A DNA stretch of 64,000 nucleotides from Daphnia carinata (Eukaryota > Arthropoda > Branchiopoda > Diplostraca > Daphniidae). Made by a program: the position numbers and the translations under genes. Below the pieces are notes generated by a model that was not told the DNA's origin, searched no databases, and saw only the letters and a list, made by a program, of their open reading frames with translations. Of the stretch, positions 42,101 to 50,400 are shown one piece after another (the stretch's first letter is position 1; each line of letters opens with the position of its first letter). The DNA is taken from assembly GCF_022539665.2 (NCBI RefSeq), contig NC_081340.1, positions 1,364,001 to 1,428,000 on the forward strand. The letters run 5' to 3'.

Positions 42101-45100
42101 GCAGTCCGGCGAGACCGGCACACTACGTATCGAGGATCTACAACCCTCCGACGCAGGAGTCTACACTTGCTGGATTGGCGCCGGAGACAAAACCGCCGCC
42201 TGGACGGCAACCCTCAACGTGGCCAGTCAAACCAACCCCAACGTGGCATTCTCCCGCAGTCCCAGCGATCCCATGGCGTTGCCCGGTTCTCCTTCTCAGC
42301 CGCGACTCCTCCACAAATCGGCAAATTCACTGACGGTCGGCTGGCAGAGCGGCTCCAGGATGGGAGCGTCGCCTCTCTTGGGATACACTGTCGAAATATT
42401 TAGCAGCGGCGAGTCTGATTCGAATCAAGACGTTGCGCACAGCTGGACGTGGGCTGGACCGACGGTCCCGATCAAACGCAACTGGCGGATAGTCACCCGT
42501 CGCCTGAAGGCCGACCAGCTCGTGTTGACAGACCTGCAACCAAGCACTTCATACGCGGTGCTCGTCAGGGCTGAGAATTCACACGGCCTCTCCCTTCCGA
42601 GTCCAGCTTCGCCTTGGTTTACTACTCTGCCGGCAGGTGGCTCTAGCGGTGGCATTCAGGATCTGGAGGAAGGCCGTCAACGTCTTTCATCTTCTCTTGC
42701 CTGGCTCCGACTCGAACCCGTCCGTCCGCTCAACGCCACTGCTGTTCGGTTGAGCTGGCGATGGCTAGATGGCGCTGATGGCAATGAACCGGCGGAATCG
42801 GCTTTCGAAGGGATTCATATCTGGTACCGGCCCGTCCGCTACTCCGGCAGCGAAGAAGACGAGGGCCATGACACATCGTCAGCTTCGGCGCCGCCTACTT
42901 TCCGGATGGTCACTGTGACCCAACCGGCCGTGTCCAGCGCAACGTACACGCTCACCAATTTGCTACCGTCGACGCGCTACCTCTTCTTCCTGGTGCCGTT
43001 TTATCGCAACGTAGACGGTCGCCCGTCCAACAGCCAAACTTTGATGACGTTGGAAGCCGGTAAGCATATTAATCGATGCTAAATTTTTATGTTACATAGC
43101 AATCATAGCAAGTATATACGTCGTCTCATGTGTGAATGGGTTCCAATTTGTAAACACGAACTATTAATTACCATATGCAGATCATCGGAGTCGTGCATCG
43201 TTAATAACAAACGTGACTTTAATTTCATTTTGAATATAGCGCCTGAAGGACCTCCGCGAGATTTGATAGTACGACAGTTGAATTCCAGTAGCTGTTTAGT
43301 CAAATGGACGGAGCCTTTACATAACCAACGCAATGGAGTCATAACCGGATATCAAGTAAAACACAAAATCTTTTCTTTTTTAAAAGTTAATTACTGATTT
43401 TTTTTTTTTTTTTCTGTTTTGCGTTTCAGATCTATGTGTTTATGGACGATTCAGAAACTTTATTGGCTAACATGACGTTGCCGCCGACACCGACATCGGT
43501 CATCATTGGCAACCTCGTCGCCGGATCGTCTTACGCCATCCGTGCAGCTGCGTGGACTTTGGCCGGCGTAGGACCCGCTTCAGATCCAGCATCGTTCAGC
43601 ATGGAAGTGCTTAGCTTCCAGCAACACCCGCAAGTCCCCGTCGTCCACGACGACTTGGATAGCGATATCGACGATGCCTACACCCATTTTGACACCCGCG
43701 GCCGCCTAGCGCCCAGTGGCGGAGTGACAACCCAAGTGGTTAAGGAAACGTGGTTTATTCTCGCCATCGGCGGCGTCCTCCTGGCCACACTCTGCCTTCT
43801 TGTAGCTGCTTTGGTCATCCGTCGTCGTTGGATTCGCAACAAGGCCATGTCCTCTGTTCAGAAAGTCGAATTGGGAGGAGGAACCGACGGAAACCTACTC
43901 CACAGCGTCTGCAGCGGAAGTGGAGGCACGCGCGATCTGCTCTGGTCGCGTGGATGGCACTCGAGCACCAACGGTACCCACCACCATTCACGTTCGGGAA
44001 CTGTTACAACGTCGCAGAAGGAGGCAGAATTGGAAGCCCAAACTTCGCTACTGCCCCAGCAGCCACAACAGTACGGCAGCAGCGGAATAGCTCCACCAGA
44101 GTACGCCGAGCTACTCAACCAGCACAGCTCTCAGCAACATCAATCGGACCAGAGTCAACTGAGTCTCAGCTCCTTCCTTCCTCGTCGCAACAACAACAGC
44201 ATGATGCTGATGCAAGCTCAGATGCAGGCCCCACCATCTGCTTATGCCACTACTACGTTGGTCAATCCTTCAGCCAGGGGCCAACAGTTGCACGGCCCTT
44301 ACTCCAGCAAGTCGTCTGGCGATTCGAGCAGTGGCAGCTACATCGTTGATCATCAGGATCGCAACGGCTGCGGCAGTAGGAACAGCAACAACAACAGCCA
44401 TCACAGCCGCAAAAACAGCAACGGATTTCTGTCCAACGGCGCTGGCCATCAGCAGCAGCGGATGCCCAACTGGGCAGAGCTGTTGCCTCCTCCACCGAGA
44501 CATCCGCCTCCGCCTAGTCCGGCACCGAACAGCGATCGCTCCGCCTCCACTTCCAAAGATGTAAATTAGAAATAATTATCTGTTTTAATTTCCATCATTT
44601 TTCTAATAATATTTCGAATTGGCAAATGATTCAGGGGTCTCTACCACTTCCGACGTCTATCAAACCTTCGTTGAAATTCAATTCTGCCAATCCCAGTCCG
44701 GCGCTGTCGAAACGCAGCGCTCCGGTTGGATCGACATCGAGCACGTTCAAACCTCCATCGCCGATGTATCACGGCGGTGTCGATGAGGAAACGGCGTCCA
44801 ACGGCAATCGCAGTCAGATGTCGCGCAACGCGCGGAACAAACTAACCAAATCGCCGGGCCAGAGGTCTGCAGGATGTCACGCGGAAATGGAACATGCACC
44901 GACGAAAGGATATGCAGATTCCGGATCGGAGCGTCATTTCACTCAGGGCAGCTACACGGCGCCGATGAATTACCAGTCGAATCCGTTGGAGAACATCACG
45001 ACCGATTGGGACGATGACGTCGATGACTACAGCCGGAGCATCAGCTGTGGCAACGGGGACGATTACAGTCAGGGCGATGACAGCCATTCCGATGGCGACG

Positions 45101-45216
45101 ACGTGGCCTCTTCTGTTTACGACAACAGTCCCGTCGTGTACCGGCCACCTTGTGGGAAGCCGCCGTCGCAGGCGGCAGCACCTCTGCCTCGTCGGAAGCA
45201 ATTGACTTTGACTTGA
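19888..45216 (+). CDS. robo: Roundabout (Robo) axon-guidance receptor, whole spliced coding region (9 exons)
   Basis: The nine exons listed in the summary join in frame to 1464 codons plus a stop, close to the roughly 1400 residues of Drosophila Robo1. The order is signal peptide, Ig1 (about 62-168), Ig2 (169-269), Ig3 (270-365), Ig4 (380-481), Ig5 (485-576), FN3-1 (598-712), FN3-2 (736-855), FN3-3 (856-960), a transmembrane helix (1002-1024) and a 440-residue cytoplasmic tail. Five Ig plus three FN3 is the diagnostic Robo architecture. Each Ig has its Cys pair (83/149, 193/250, 293/345, 398/461, 508/559). In known Robos, Ig1 and Ig2 bind Slit and the receptor mediates repulsion of growth cones and migrating cells through cytoplasmic motifs CC0 to CC3. 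Tyr1119 (CC0-like), Tyr1166 (CC1-like) and NWAELLPPPP (CC2) are visible. A CC2 favours a Robo1-like receptor, because Drosophila Robo2 and Robo3 lack it; orthology is still inference. Confidence 0.95.
20057..27332 (+). other. robo: robo intron 1
   Basis: This 7.3-kb intron separates the signal-peptide exon from Ig1. It has GTAAGG and CAACAAG ends. The content is homopolymer runs (for example 24436-24464, 29 T), poly-G/C tracts (22291-22305, 23284-23300) and dinucleotide repeats (25928-25951). No exon-like block with Robo similarity was seen. Its open frames are mostly translated homopolymers. Confidence 0.75.
27333..27668 (+). CDS. robo: robo exon 2: Ig domain 1
   Basis: This exon encodes residues 57-168. 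The acceptor is CAACAAG|GC behind a poly-T tract, the only AG between that tract and the domain, and the donor is GCCT|GTAAGT. The sequence starts RITEHPTDMTV, nearly the Robo Ig1 signature. It continues with VTLKC (Cys83), PEPTIEWYRDGE, SHRV, LFFFRVVQGRKESDAGVYWC (Cys149) and NQQGSSRSRNATL. Ig1 is the main Slit-binding domain in characterised Robos. An Asn-Gly repeat sits at residues 106-113. Both ends are phase 1, so this is a symmetric domain-exon. Confidence 0.95.
29869..29903. repeat. Homopolymer: 35 T
   Basis: This is an uninterrupted T run in robo intron 2, with a poly-A tract about 30 bp downstream that could pair with it. Confidence 0.9.
36458..36487. repeat. (AG)15 microsatellite
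   Basis: This is a perfect purine dinucleotide tract in robo intron 2. GAGA-type tracts can bind GAF-like factors in arthropods; binding here is not shown. Confidence 0.95.
38824..38995 (+). CDS. robo: robo exon 3: first half of Ig domain 2
   Basis: This exon encodes residues 169-225 plus two bases of codon 226. The acceptor ATTAG|ATTTG follows a long poly-T and the donor is GCCAG|GTAAGA. Recognisable Ig2 blocks are YLHPEFR, TTLECEPPRGHPEP (Cys193) and VRWKKNGQPMD. Forward translation in this frame matches the family, whereas the longest ORF over the interval is in the wrong frame. It is separated from Ig1 by an 11.2-kb intron. Confidence 0.93.
38996..40211 (+). other. robo: robo intron 3
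   Basis: This 1.2-kb intron splits Ig2. It has GTAAGA and TTTCTCAG ends. It includes the longest homopolymer noticed in the window, 39 T at 39160-39198. No coding content is recognisable. Confidence 0.85.
39160..39198. repeat. Homopolymer: 39 T, the longest noticed
   Basis: This is an uninterrupted T run in robo intron 3. Its exact length is likely to be unreliable in any assembly. Confidence 0.9.
40212..40342 (+). CDS. robo: robo exon 4: second half of Ig domain 2
   Basis: This exon encodes residues 226-269. The acceptor is TTTCTCAG|AATTCG and the donor is CACG|GTATGT. It contains RIRMDENGNLIFAKLMASDE, then GRYQCSAQNVVATRE with Cys250, the partner of Cys193, and ends LLSVH. The NLxI and SDEGRYQC blocks are standard for Robo Ig2. 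Incoming phase 2 and outgoing phase 1 fit the neighbouring exons exactly. Confidence 0.95.
40343..41199 (+). other. robo: robo intron 4
   Basis: This 857-bp intron lies between Ig2 and Ig3. It has GTATGT and GGTTTAG ends. It holds CA and CT dinucleotide tracts and C-rich runs, with nothing coding. Introns 5 to 8 (102, 180, 74 and 74 bp) are short and plain. Confidence 0.85.
41200..41486 (+). CDS. robo: robo exon 5: Ig domain 3
   Basis: This exon encodes residues 270-365. The acceptor is GGTTTAG|TTCGG and the donor is TTCCG|GTATGC (phase 0). It opens VRPVILRPPQDTTALLGGD, with Cys293, the GDPPPQVEWRR block and Cys345 in SDAGRYVCEVENAVGSSSA. This is a complete single-exon Ig domain matching the third Ig of Robo receptors. 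Confidence 0.95.
41589..43059 (+). CDS. robo: robo exon 6: Ig4, Ig5, FN3-1 and FN3-2
   Basis: This long exon encodes residues 366-855. Ig4 has Cys398 and Cys461. Ig5 contains the conserved GPANQTLP block with a potential N-glycosylation site, plus Cys508 and Cys559. FN3-1 carries LLGYTVEIFS and LQPSTSYAVLVRAEN. FN3-2 carries RLSWRWLDG, a long acidic and Ser-rich insert around residues 783-800, and LLPSTRYLFFLVPFY, which parallels the FFLTPFF block of Drosophila Robo1. The acceptor is CATTACAG|CCC and the donor is GCCG|GTAAGC (phase 1). No intron interrupts it. Confidence 0.96.
43240..43355 (+). CDS. robo: robo exon 7: first half of FN3-3
   Basis: This exon encodes residues 856-894. The acceptor is GAATATAG|CGCC and the donor is TATCAA|GTAAAA (phase 0). 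The sequence APEGPPRDLIV begins a fibronectin III A-strand, followed by CLVKWTEP and GVITGYQ, where the strand continues into the next exon. A larger open frame upstream (from 43089) runs through the intron and is not coding. Confidence 0.93.
43430..44560 (+). CDS. robo: robo exon 8: end of FN3-3, transmembrane helix, CC0 to CC2
   Basis: This exon encodes residues 895-1271. The acceptor is GCGTTTCAG|ATC and the donor is AAAGAT|GTAAAT (phase 0). It finishes FN3-3 (ANMTLPPTPTSVIIGNL, GSSYAIRAAAWTLAGVGP). An acidic juxtamembrane stretch then leads to the helix WFILAIGGVLLATLCLLVAAL and a basic stop-transfer (IRRRWIRNK). Cytoplasmic landmarks are DLLWSRGW (compare LWIDHHRGW of Drosophila Robo1), PEYAELLNQ (CC0-like), SAYATTTLVNPS (CC1-like) and NWAELLPPPPRHPPPP (CC2; LPPPP is a classical Ena/VASP EVH1 ligand). 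Gln-, Ser- and Asn-rich linkers separate the motifs. Intron retention here would add Val-Asn and a stop. Confidence 0.96.
44635..45216 (+). CDS. robo: robo exon 9: C-terminal tail
   Basis: This exon encodes residues 1272-1464 and the TGA stop. The acceptor is ATGATTCAG|GGG, after a 74-bp intron. The tail is Ser/Pro-rich at first (PSPALSKRS, FKPPSPMY), then very acidic (DWDDDVDDYSRS, DDYSQGDDSHSDGDD). It ends in a Pro- and Arg-rich segment (RPPCGKPPSQ, PLPRRKQLTLT). No clear CC3 is recognised, though the terminal proline stretches might serve an SH3-binding role. The homopolymer-free, codon-like composition ends sharply at the stop. Confidence 0.9.
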   Translation, partial: GSLPLPTSIKPSLKFNSANPSPALSKRSAPVGSTSSTFKPPSPMYHGGVDEETASNGNRSQMSRNARNKLTKSPGQRSAGCHAEMEHAPTKGYADSGSERHFTQGSYTAPMNYQSNPLENITTDWDDDVDDYSRSISCGNGDDYSQGDDSHSDGDDVASSVYDNSPVVYRPPCGKPPSQAAAPLPRRKQLTLT

Positions 45217-45486
45217 TGCGGGTGCACTCCATCCATCCAGCCCCATCCGGTCTACTAGTCAGCATTTGCGAAAAATTTTGCTACAATAACAAAGTATACC
45301 AGAGAAATTGTTCGCCTCCCGTCCGATGTGATGGGACTACATATACATTTGAAACTATTTTTTTTCTTTTGAAATCTAGTTGATATTATCAATTCGATTG
45401 TCAGCCCCTCTCTCTCTTTTATCATTGTTCAGTTGCGTAACAGGATATGATTGTGCTCGAAAAAAAAAAATGCGGCGGAGTGAAAT

Positions 45487-45503
45487 AATAAATAATGAAT
45501 AAA
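45487..45503 (+). terminator. robo: robo poly(A) signals
   Basis: Two canonical AATAAA hexamers (45487-45492 and 45498-45503) lie 271 and 282 bp after the robo stop codon in an A-rich stretch. They are the nearest canonical signals downstream noticed and imply a 3' UTR of roughly 300 nt. Further downstream signals could also be used. Confidence 0.55.
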
Positions 45504-46689
45504 AGTAAATAATAATAATCATAAAATAGAAAAAAAAAACATATTGCAAAATGCCGCTGGTCTGTGATAAATAACATCAACATTTGTTTTTTTTTTGTTC
45601 TTTCTCAATTTCATTTTTCATGCGTCGTCTATTTGCATATCGTTTTTCCCTTTGCAAGACAATGTTTTATACCTTCAACGGGGGCACTTGACCAGGAAGC
45701 TACTACCCCCCACCCCTCCCCCCGTTGTCTATCTCCATTTTGCGTTTTTGTAAGCATCCCAGCCGAACTTCCTAAAACAACGGCGTCTAAGAAAAGACGG
45801 AATAAAGTCCATCGGCATCCCATTGGCCATACAAGCACAGCACATATCTCACCCCCACATTTTCAGCTCATGCCCTCTCGATAGGTTTACATAGAAAACC
45901 CACTTCGCCACATGAATGTTTGTGTCAAAAAGTAAGTGTATATTTTCATTGATGATTATCGTTTTTTTTTTTTGTTTTGTTTTGCGCTGTGCATACGTGT
46001 ACAGTAATGTTCCTGTGTTCAACTGGTTCCAATCATAAGTCTTACGTGTTTTACATCATTGGATATGGATCTATACGTTGAATGTCGTACCGTTTGTTTT
46101 TTGTTTTTTTTCATCACAAAACTACAATGAATGTAGTATATATTATATATATTTGCAGTATACCTGTATTATTTTCTTCCCTGTCTGAATACCGTTTCAT
46201 TGTCACACGTATTTCCTGCCAACGGAGAATACAAAACTATGGCCCCGAAATCGAGTCGTTATTCAATGAAGGCAAACATGCCCCGCTCAAAACAAATATT
46301 CAATAGAATTGCGTTTCCGTTTAATTTTGAAGTATAACGCGCAATTTATTATAGAATTTCAAATGGTATAATTTTTTTTTCGTCAAATTGTTGGCTTTGA
46401 AATAAGCCCAACATAAAAAGCCCGACTTTTCCACCCATTTCGTATTTTTCCAAAATCTTCAATTTGACACTGAACGTGATTTAGATTCGAAAGCAATGAG
46501 AATTACGAAAACCGATTTCCGACATTTTTCATGAGATCAGAAATTTTTTAAATGACCAGAAAAAAAAAGGCCATATGTTGGCGCGCTAGAACTTTACAGC
46601 GCGATCGTGCTACAGGACAATATTGCAATTAGCAACCAATTACAGCACAATATTTGTCCAGATTTCACATTTGGCTTAGACGGACAATA

Positions 46690-46799
46690 TTTGGCTTGAC
46701 CAGTTGAAAAATAGACTTTATTTTCAAGACTGACATTGTATTCTGAGTCCATTTTATGTATTTCAAGACAACTTTGAAATTTGGCCAAAGGTGAGAAGC
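46690..46799. repeat. Diverged repeat copy 1 (related to 47365-47470)
   Basis: This copy shares ordered blocks with 47365-47470: CAGTTGAAAAATAGACTT versus CAATTGAAAAATGAACTT, then TTCTGA, ATGTATTT, and TTTGAAATTTGGCCAAA versus TTTGAAATTTGACCAAA. A third partial copy begins near 47701 (AAGGCCAATTGGAAAAATAA). The AAGCCCGACTTTT block also recurs near 46418 and 47309. Confidence 0.55.
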
Positions 46800-46998
46800 C
46801 TAGCGCTGTGGCGTACTGGCGCGCTAGTTTTTTCGCACGATACAGTACAAGTATTCGGTGTATTTAAAAAAAGATTGACTTAATGAAAAAAATAAAAATT
46901 TTCCCGAAATCAGCATTCCATTTTTTGTATGTTCTGTGATATTCAATGAATTCCAATGGGTGTCAGTTTTGGCCGAAAATTTTTTAAAACCCGATTTT
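46800..46998. repeat. Diverged direct copy of the fold-back element's left part
   Basis: TAGCGCTGTGGCGTACTGGC at 46801 recurs at 47013 with one change, an offset of 212 bp. The following sequence also parallels it, including AATCAGCATTC, CTGTGATATTCAA and GTCAGTTT blocks. The two copies are clearly related but diverged. Confidence 0.65.
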
Positions 46999-47245
46999 CT
47001 GCTGCATCGCGCTAGCGCTGTAGCGTACTGGCGCGCTAGCATTGCACCAAATATTTGTTGTATTTCAAAAACGATTAGCTTAAAGAAAAAAATAGCAATT
47101 TTTCTCGGAATCAGCATTCAATTTTGAGTATATCCTGTGATATTCAACTAATTCCGACGAGCGTCAGTTTCTGCCGAAAAAAATTTTAAGCCCGAATAAA
47201 TAAGCCCAAGCGCCAGTACGCTACAGCGCTAGCGCTATGCAGCAG
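46999..47245. mobile_element. MITE-like fold-back element with 35-bp inverted arms
   Basis: The left arm, 46999-47033, begins CTGCTGCATCGCGCTAGCGC. The right arm, 47211-47245, is its reverse complement with a single mismatch (34 of 35). The arms carry the self-complementary core AGCGCTAGCGCT. The 177-bp interior is AT-rich and non-coding. No convincing target-site duplication was seen, so the true ends may lie elsewhere. It is too small to encode a transposase. Confidence 0.6.
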
Positions 47246-47364
47246 AACTATTCGGTGAGTGCATGTAGACAATTAATTTCGCCTTATAAAATTAAGCCCG
47301 ACTAATAACTAAGCCCGACTTTTTTATTTTTTTTCGTGTTTTACGTTTAATTTAAAAAAAACTA

Positions 47365-47470
47365 TAAGGCCAATTGAAAAATGAACTTGATTTCCGTGAT
47401 TAGCATTCAATTCTGAATCGAAATCATGTATTTTAAGCAATATTTGAAATTTGACCAAAAATGAAAAAAG
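47365..47470. repeat. Diverged repeat copy 2
   Basis: This is the partner of the repeat at 46690-46799, with the same block order. It is followed immediately by a perfect hairpin at 47466-47497, which the other copy lacks. Confidence 0.55.
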
Positions 47471-47497
47471 TGGGAAGGGTATAGCCTTCCCACTTTT
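47466..47497. repeat. Perfect 13-bp hairpin
   Basis: AAAAGTGGGAAGG (47466-47478) and its exact reverse complement (47485-47497) flank a 6-nt loop, GTATAG. It sits inside the repeat cluster and may mark an element boundary. Confidence 0.7.
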
Positions 47498-50400
47498 GTC
47501 AAAATCGGCCAAAAACAACCTCGCTGGGAATTCGACAAAAATCACAAGCCATATTCAAAATTAAACGCCGATTTCGATTACGTTATTAATTTTCTTGTTA
47601 AATCGGCCGAGTTTAAAATAAAATAATTCAAAGTGCTGTTAGCTCCCCAAATTTATTTATTATTTTTTTTTTTTTACGTTTAGTTAAAGAAAAGAAAAAT
47701 CTAAGGCCAATTGGAAAAATAATTATTAAAAGCCAGGCTTAAAATGTCTTTTTAAGTCATATTAGATGGCGCTGCGGTGTCTTTAGTGTACCTTTACAAG
47801 TTAGGAACAGAATGTAAGTGCGGGCTCGGATCGCCGTCCAAAAGTCCGTAGGTTGCCCAGACCGCGGTCCGCGTCCCCACTTTATTCTGTCTCCATCACG
47901 GGGGAAAACGAGTTGAAACTCGAGTCTAAATGGCGAAAAATGGATTTTTTTTTTTTTTTAAAGAAAAAGGAAACGATATATGTTGGCGAAATCAAGTGCC
48001 ATATCTTTGGGCCAACTTCAGGAACTTTGGGAAACGAAGAGGTTTGAGATGTCGGACAAGTTGGTGAGTGAACACTGTAAAGCGGTAGGCCACACATGGA
48101 TTCAAGCCGCGGTTATTTGAATAACACGGAAGGCAAGTCTTCTGCAGACAGCCAGCCCCACCTAAAGAAAAAGAAAGACGAAAACAAAAAGTCCAACGAC
48201 GAACTAAATTGCATTCATTCAGAGCCTTTTCTCGGCTACTCCGACATCCATCATGAAACAAACAACGTCTTTGTGGAAGCTATGAATTTTTTTTTTTTCT
48301 TCTTGATAGAAACGGAGGGGCTGAAATGGTGGATCGCAGTTGGCGTCTGAAGGTCCTTCTTCTTATTTTTTTCCAGCTCAATGTACCAATGTAATGTGAT
48401 CCATTTTCTGTTCCCACCAAAGCCAAAGTACGCGCTATGAATAGCGGCAATGTCGTCAGTGACAGCAACAACCGTTCGAAACAATCAGCTGTTTGTTTGA
48501 GCTGTTATGCATCTGCGATGGAGTTGTACGAAACAGAAAGTCTCGGACGAAAGAGAGTGCCACTGCATGTCTAGAGATCAAAGGTTTCTCGGGGCTTGGA
48601 ATGCTGCCGTTCAGCCCCCTTCTGTCCCTTTCAAAATCGTTTCCATATGTGCCGGCTTGTTCCATTCTCGTTTTTCTTCTTCCTTCTGTAGGCCTTCGAC
48701 ACGCAAGACTCACCGAGATTTGCCTGACGGGAGCTGTTGGCTGTTTGGTAAAAAGCAGCAGCAGCTACGACCATAAGTCACCACCACCAGTGCGTAGCCG
48801 ACATTGAGCAATCATCAGGCAAGTGCTTCCAAACAATCCGAAGACAAAAGGTCGCAGTGCGGCGTGCCAGAGTATAGACAGTTCTCGCTAAATCCACACA
48901 ACCTTCCCTCCCTCAAGTCTGGGTTTCCCTTTCCTCGCTGTGTAAGTAAACGCATCCCCCCCCCCCCCATTCGATATACTTATTCCCTGTTTTCGCTTAG
49001 AATAACTTAAGAGTGCAAGACAAATAGTAGCAGAACTGGCCCTTGGTCACGTTTGGGTTTCTGAATGAAACAAGACACAGCTCGAATTTGTTTCTTCGAA
49101 ATTATGAAACTGTCAGAGAGAGTCAGTTTGACTCTCTTTCGCGGAGAGGGGGGGGGGCCTGCAAGAGGTCGTGGTCTTTTTTTTTTTTTTTTTTTTTTCT
49201 ATGGCTCCACCTGTTCCCCTGCAAGGCTACGAAACCGGAAAGCATTTCTCTTGGTCGTACGCAGCATTCCCCAGCATACACATTCGAGTGTGCCTGGAAC
49301 ACTTTTTCTTGAAAATATACTGTACGTTACACTTTTGAAAAAAACAAAAACAAATGGGTATTGAAACTGGGTAGGATCGGAGAAGCAGGAATGATAGCAG
49401 GGGCGTATAGCAATGTCCATTCCCGTTCCTTTCATCGCCTTACCTTTTTCGCATTCAAATTCACAGAGACTAAAATAGCTAAGCAAAAAGGCACGGACGG
49501 AAATAGAGAAAGAAGCAATTAAACGAAAAAGAATGGCGCGGTGATTTCGACAAATTAAATCATTCTGATAGACTTAATGGAAATAAGCCAATGAAATAAG
49601 TTGTTAAAAAAGAAGTTAAACGGCCTGTACAACTGTACGCAATATGCATAACCAGAAGGACCGTACACCGCGATGCAGAACGTGAACCTTTTGTTGTTCG
49701 AAATGCGAAAAAAAAAAAAATAGGAAGGCAAAACGAATAAAAAAAAACAAACAAAAAAACACAAGGGTCGTAAATTACGGTCTTCTTCACCTATATTTTA
49801 TGAGCTCTCTCGTTCCTTTATTCCCCGAAAGCGGCAGCCAAAACATAAAAAAACGCAAAAACCTTTGGCAACGAGAGGAATTATTTAAAACGGCTTGAGG
49901 TATTCATCATCCGATCTGACTTCCGTGTCGACTGCGAAACCAGTCGCATTTTTTAAAATGACGTGTCCTTTGCTCGAGTTCTATTTATTCATTGGTTGGA
50001 TAAAGTCAGAAACTTACAGCAACAAAAAAAACAAAAAAAAAACGCGTCGCTTGTTTTTGTTTAAATCCATAACCCGTGGTCGCCATGTCACTGTGCTTTG
50101 GCAACTTCACGTCTCGCGTTTCACCTTGTTCTTCACCCCCTTTTTTTTTTTTTTTTAAATTCGGTCTATCCATCACGCACGGGCAAGTGCAATCTGTAAC
50201 AGATCATAGCCTTTGGGCTTTGGAATGAAACTATTTGTATCACACGAGACATACTGTATGCAAAACGTCAACCGAAGACGCACAAAAAAAAAAAAAAAAA
50301 AAAAAAATCCTCAAGGTTGGACAGCCACATGAACTGCATAAAAAAAAACTCGGCGTGATCTGTCTCTTTTTTTTTTTTTTTTTTTTTTTTTTCTTGCAGT

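Noticed and set aside
41956-42655. Antisense open frames opposite robo exon 6
   Set aside because: They are shadows of the real coding strand: Arg- and Pro-rich translations of a GC-rich exon, with no independent support.
43750-44564. Alternative + frames over robo exon 8 (199 and 106 codons)
   Set aside because: They overlap the clearly conserved frame encoding the membrane helix and CC motifs; their composition is that of a frame-shifted Gln/Ser-rich exon.
48437-48574. 45-codon open frame in homopolymer-poor intergenic sequence
   Set aside because: It is short, has no recognised motif and no promoter or splice context; length is within chance expectation.
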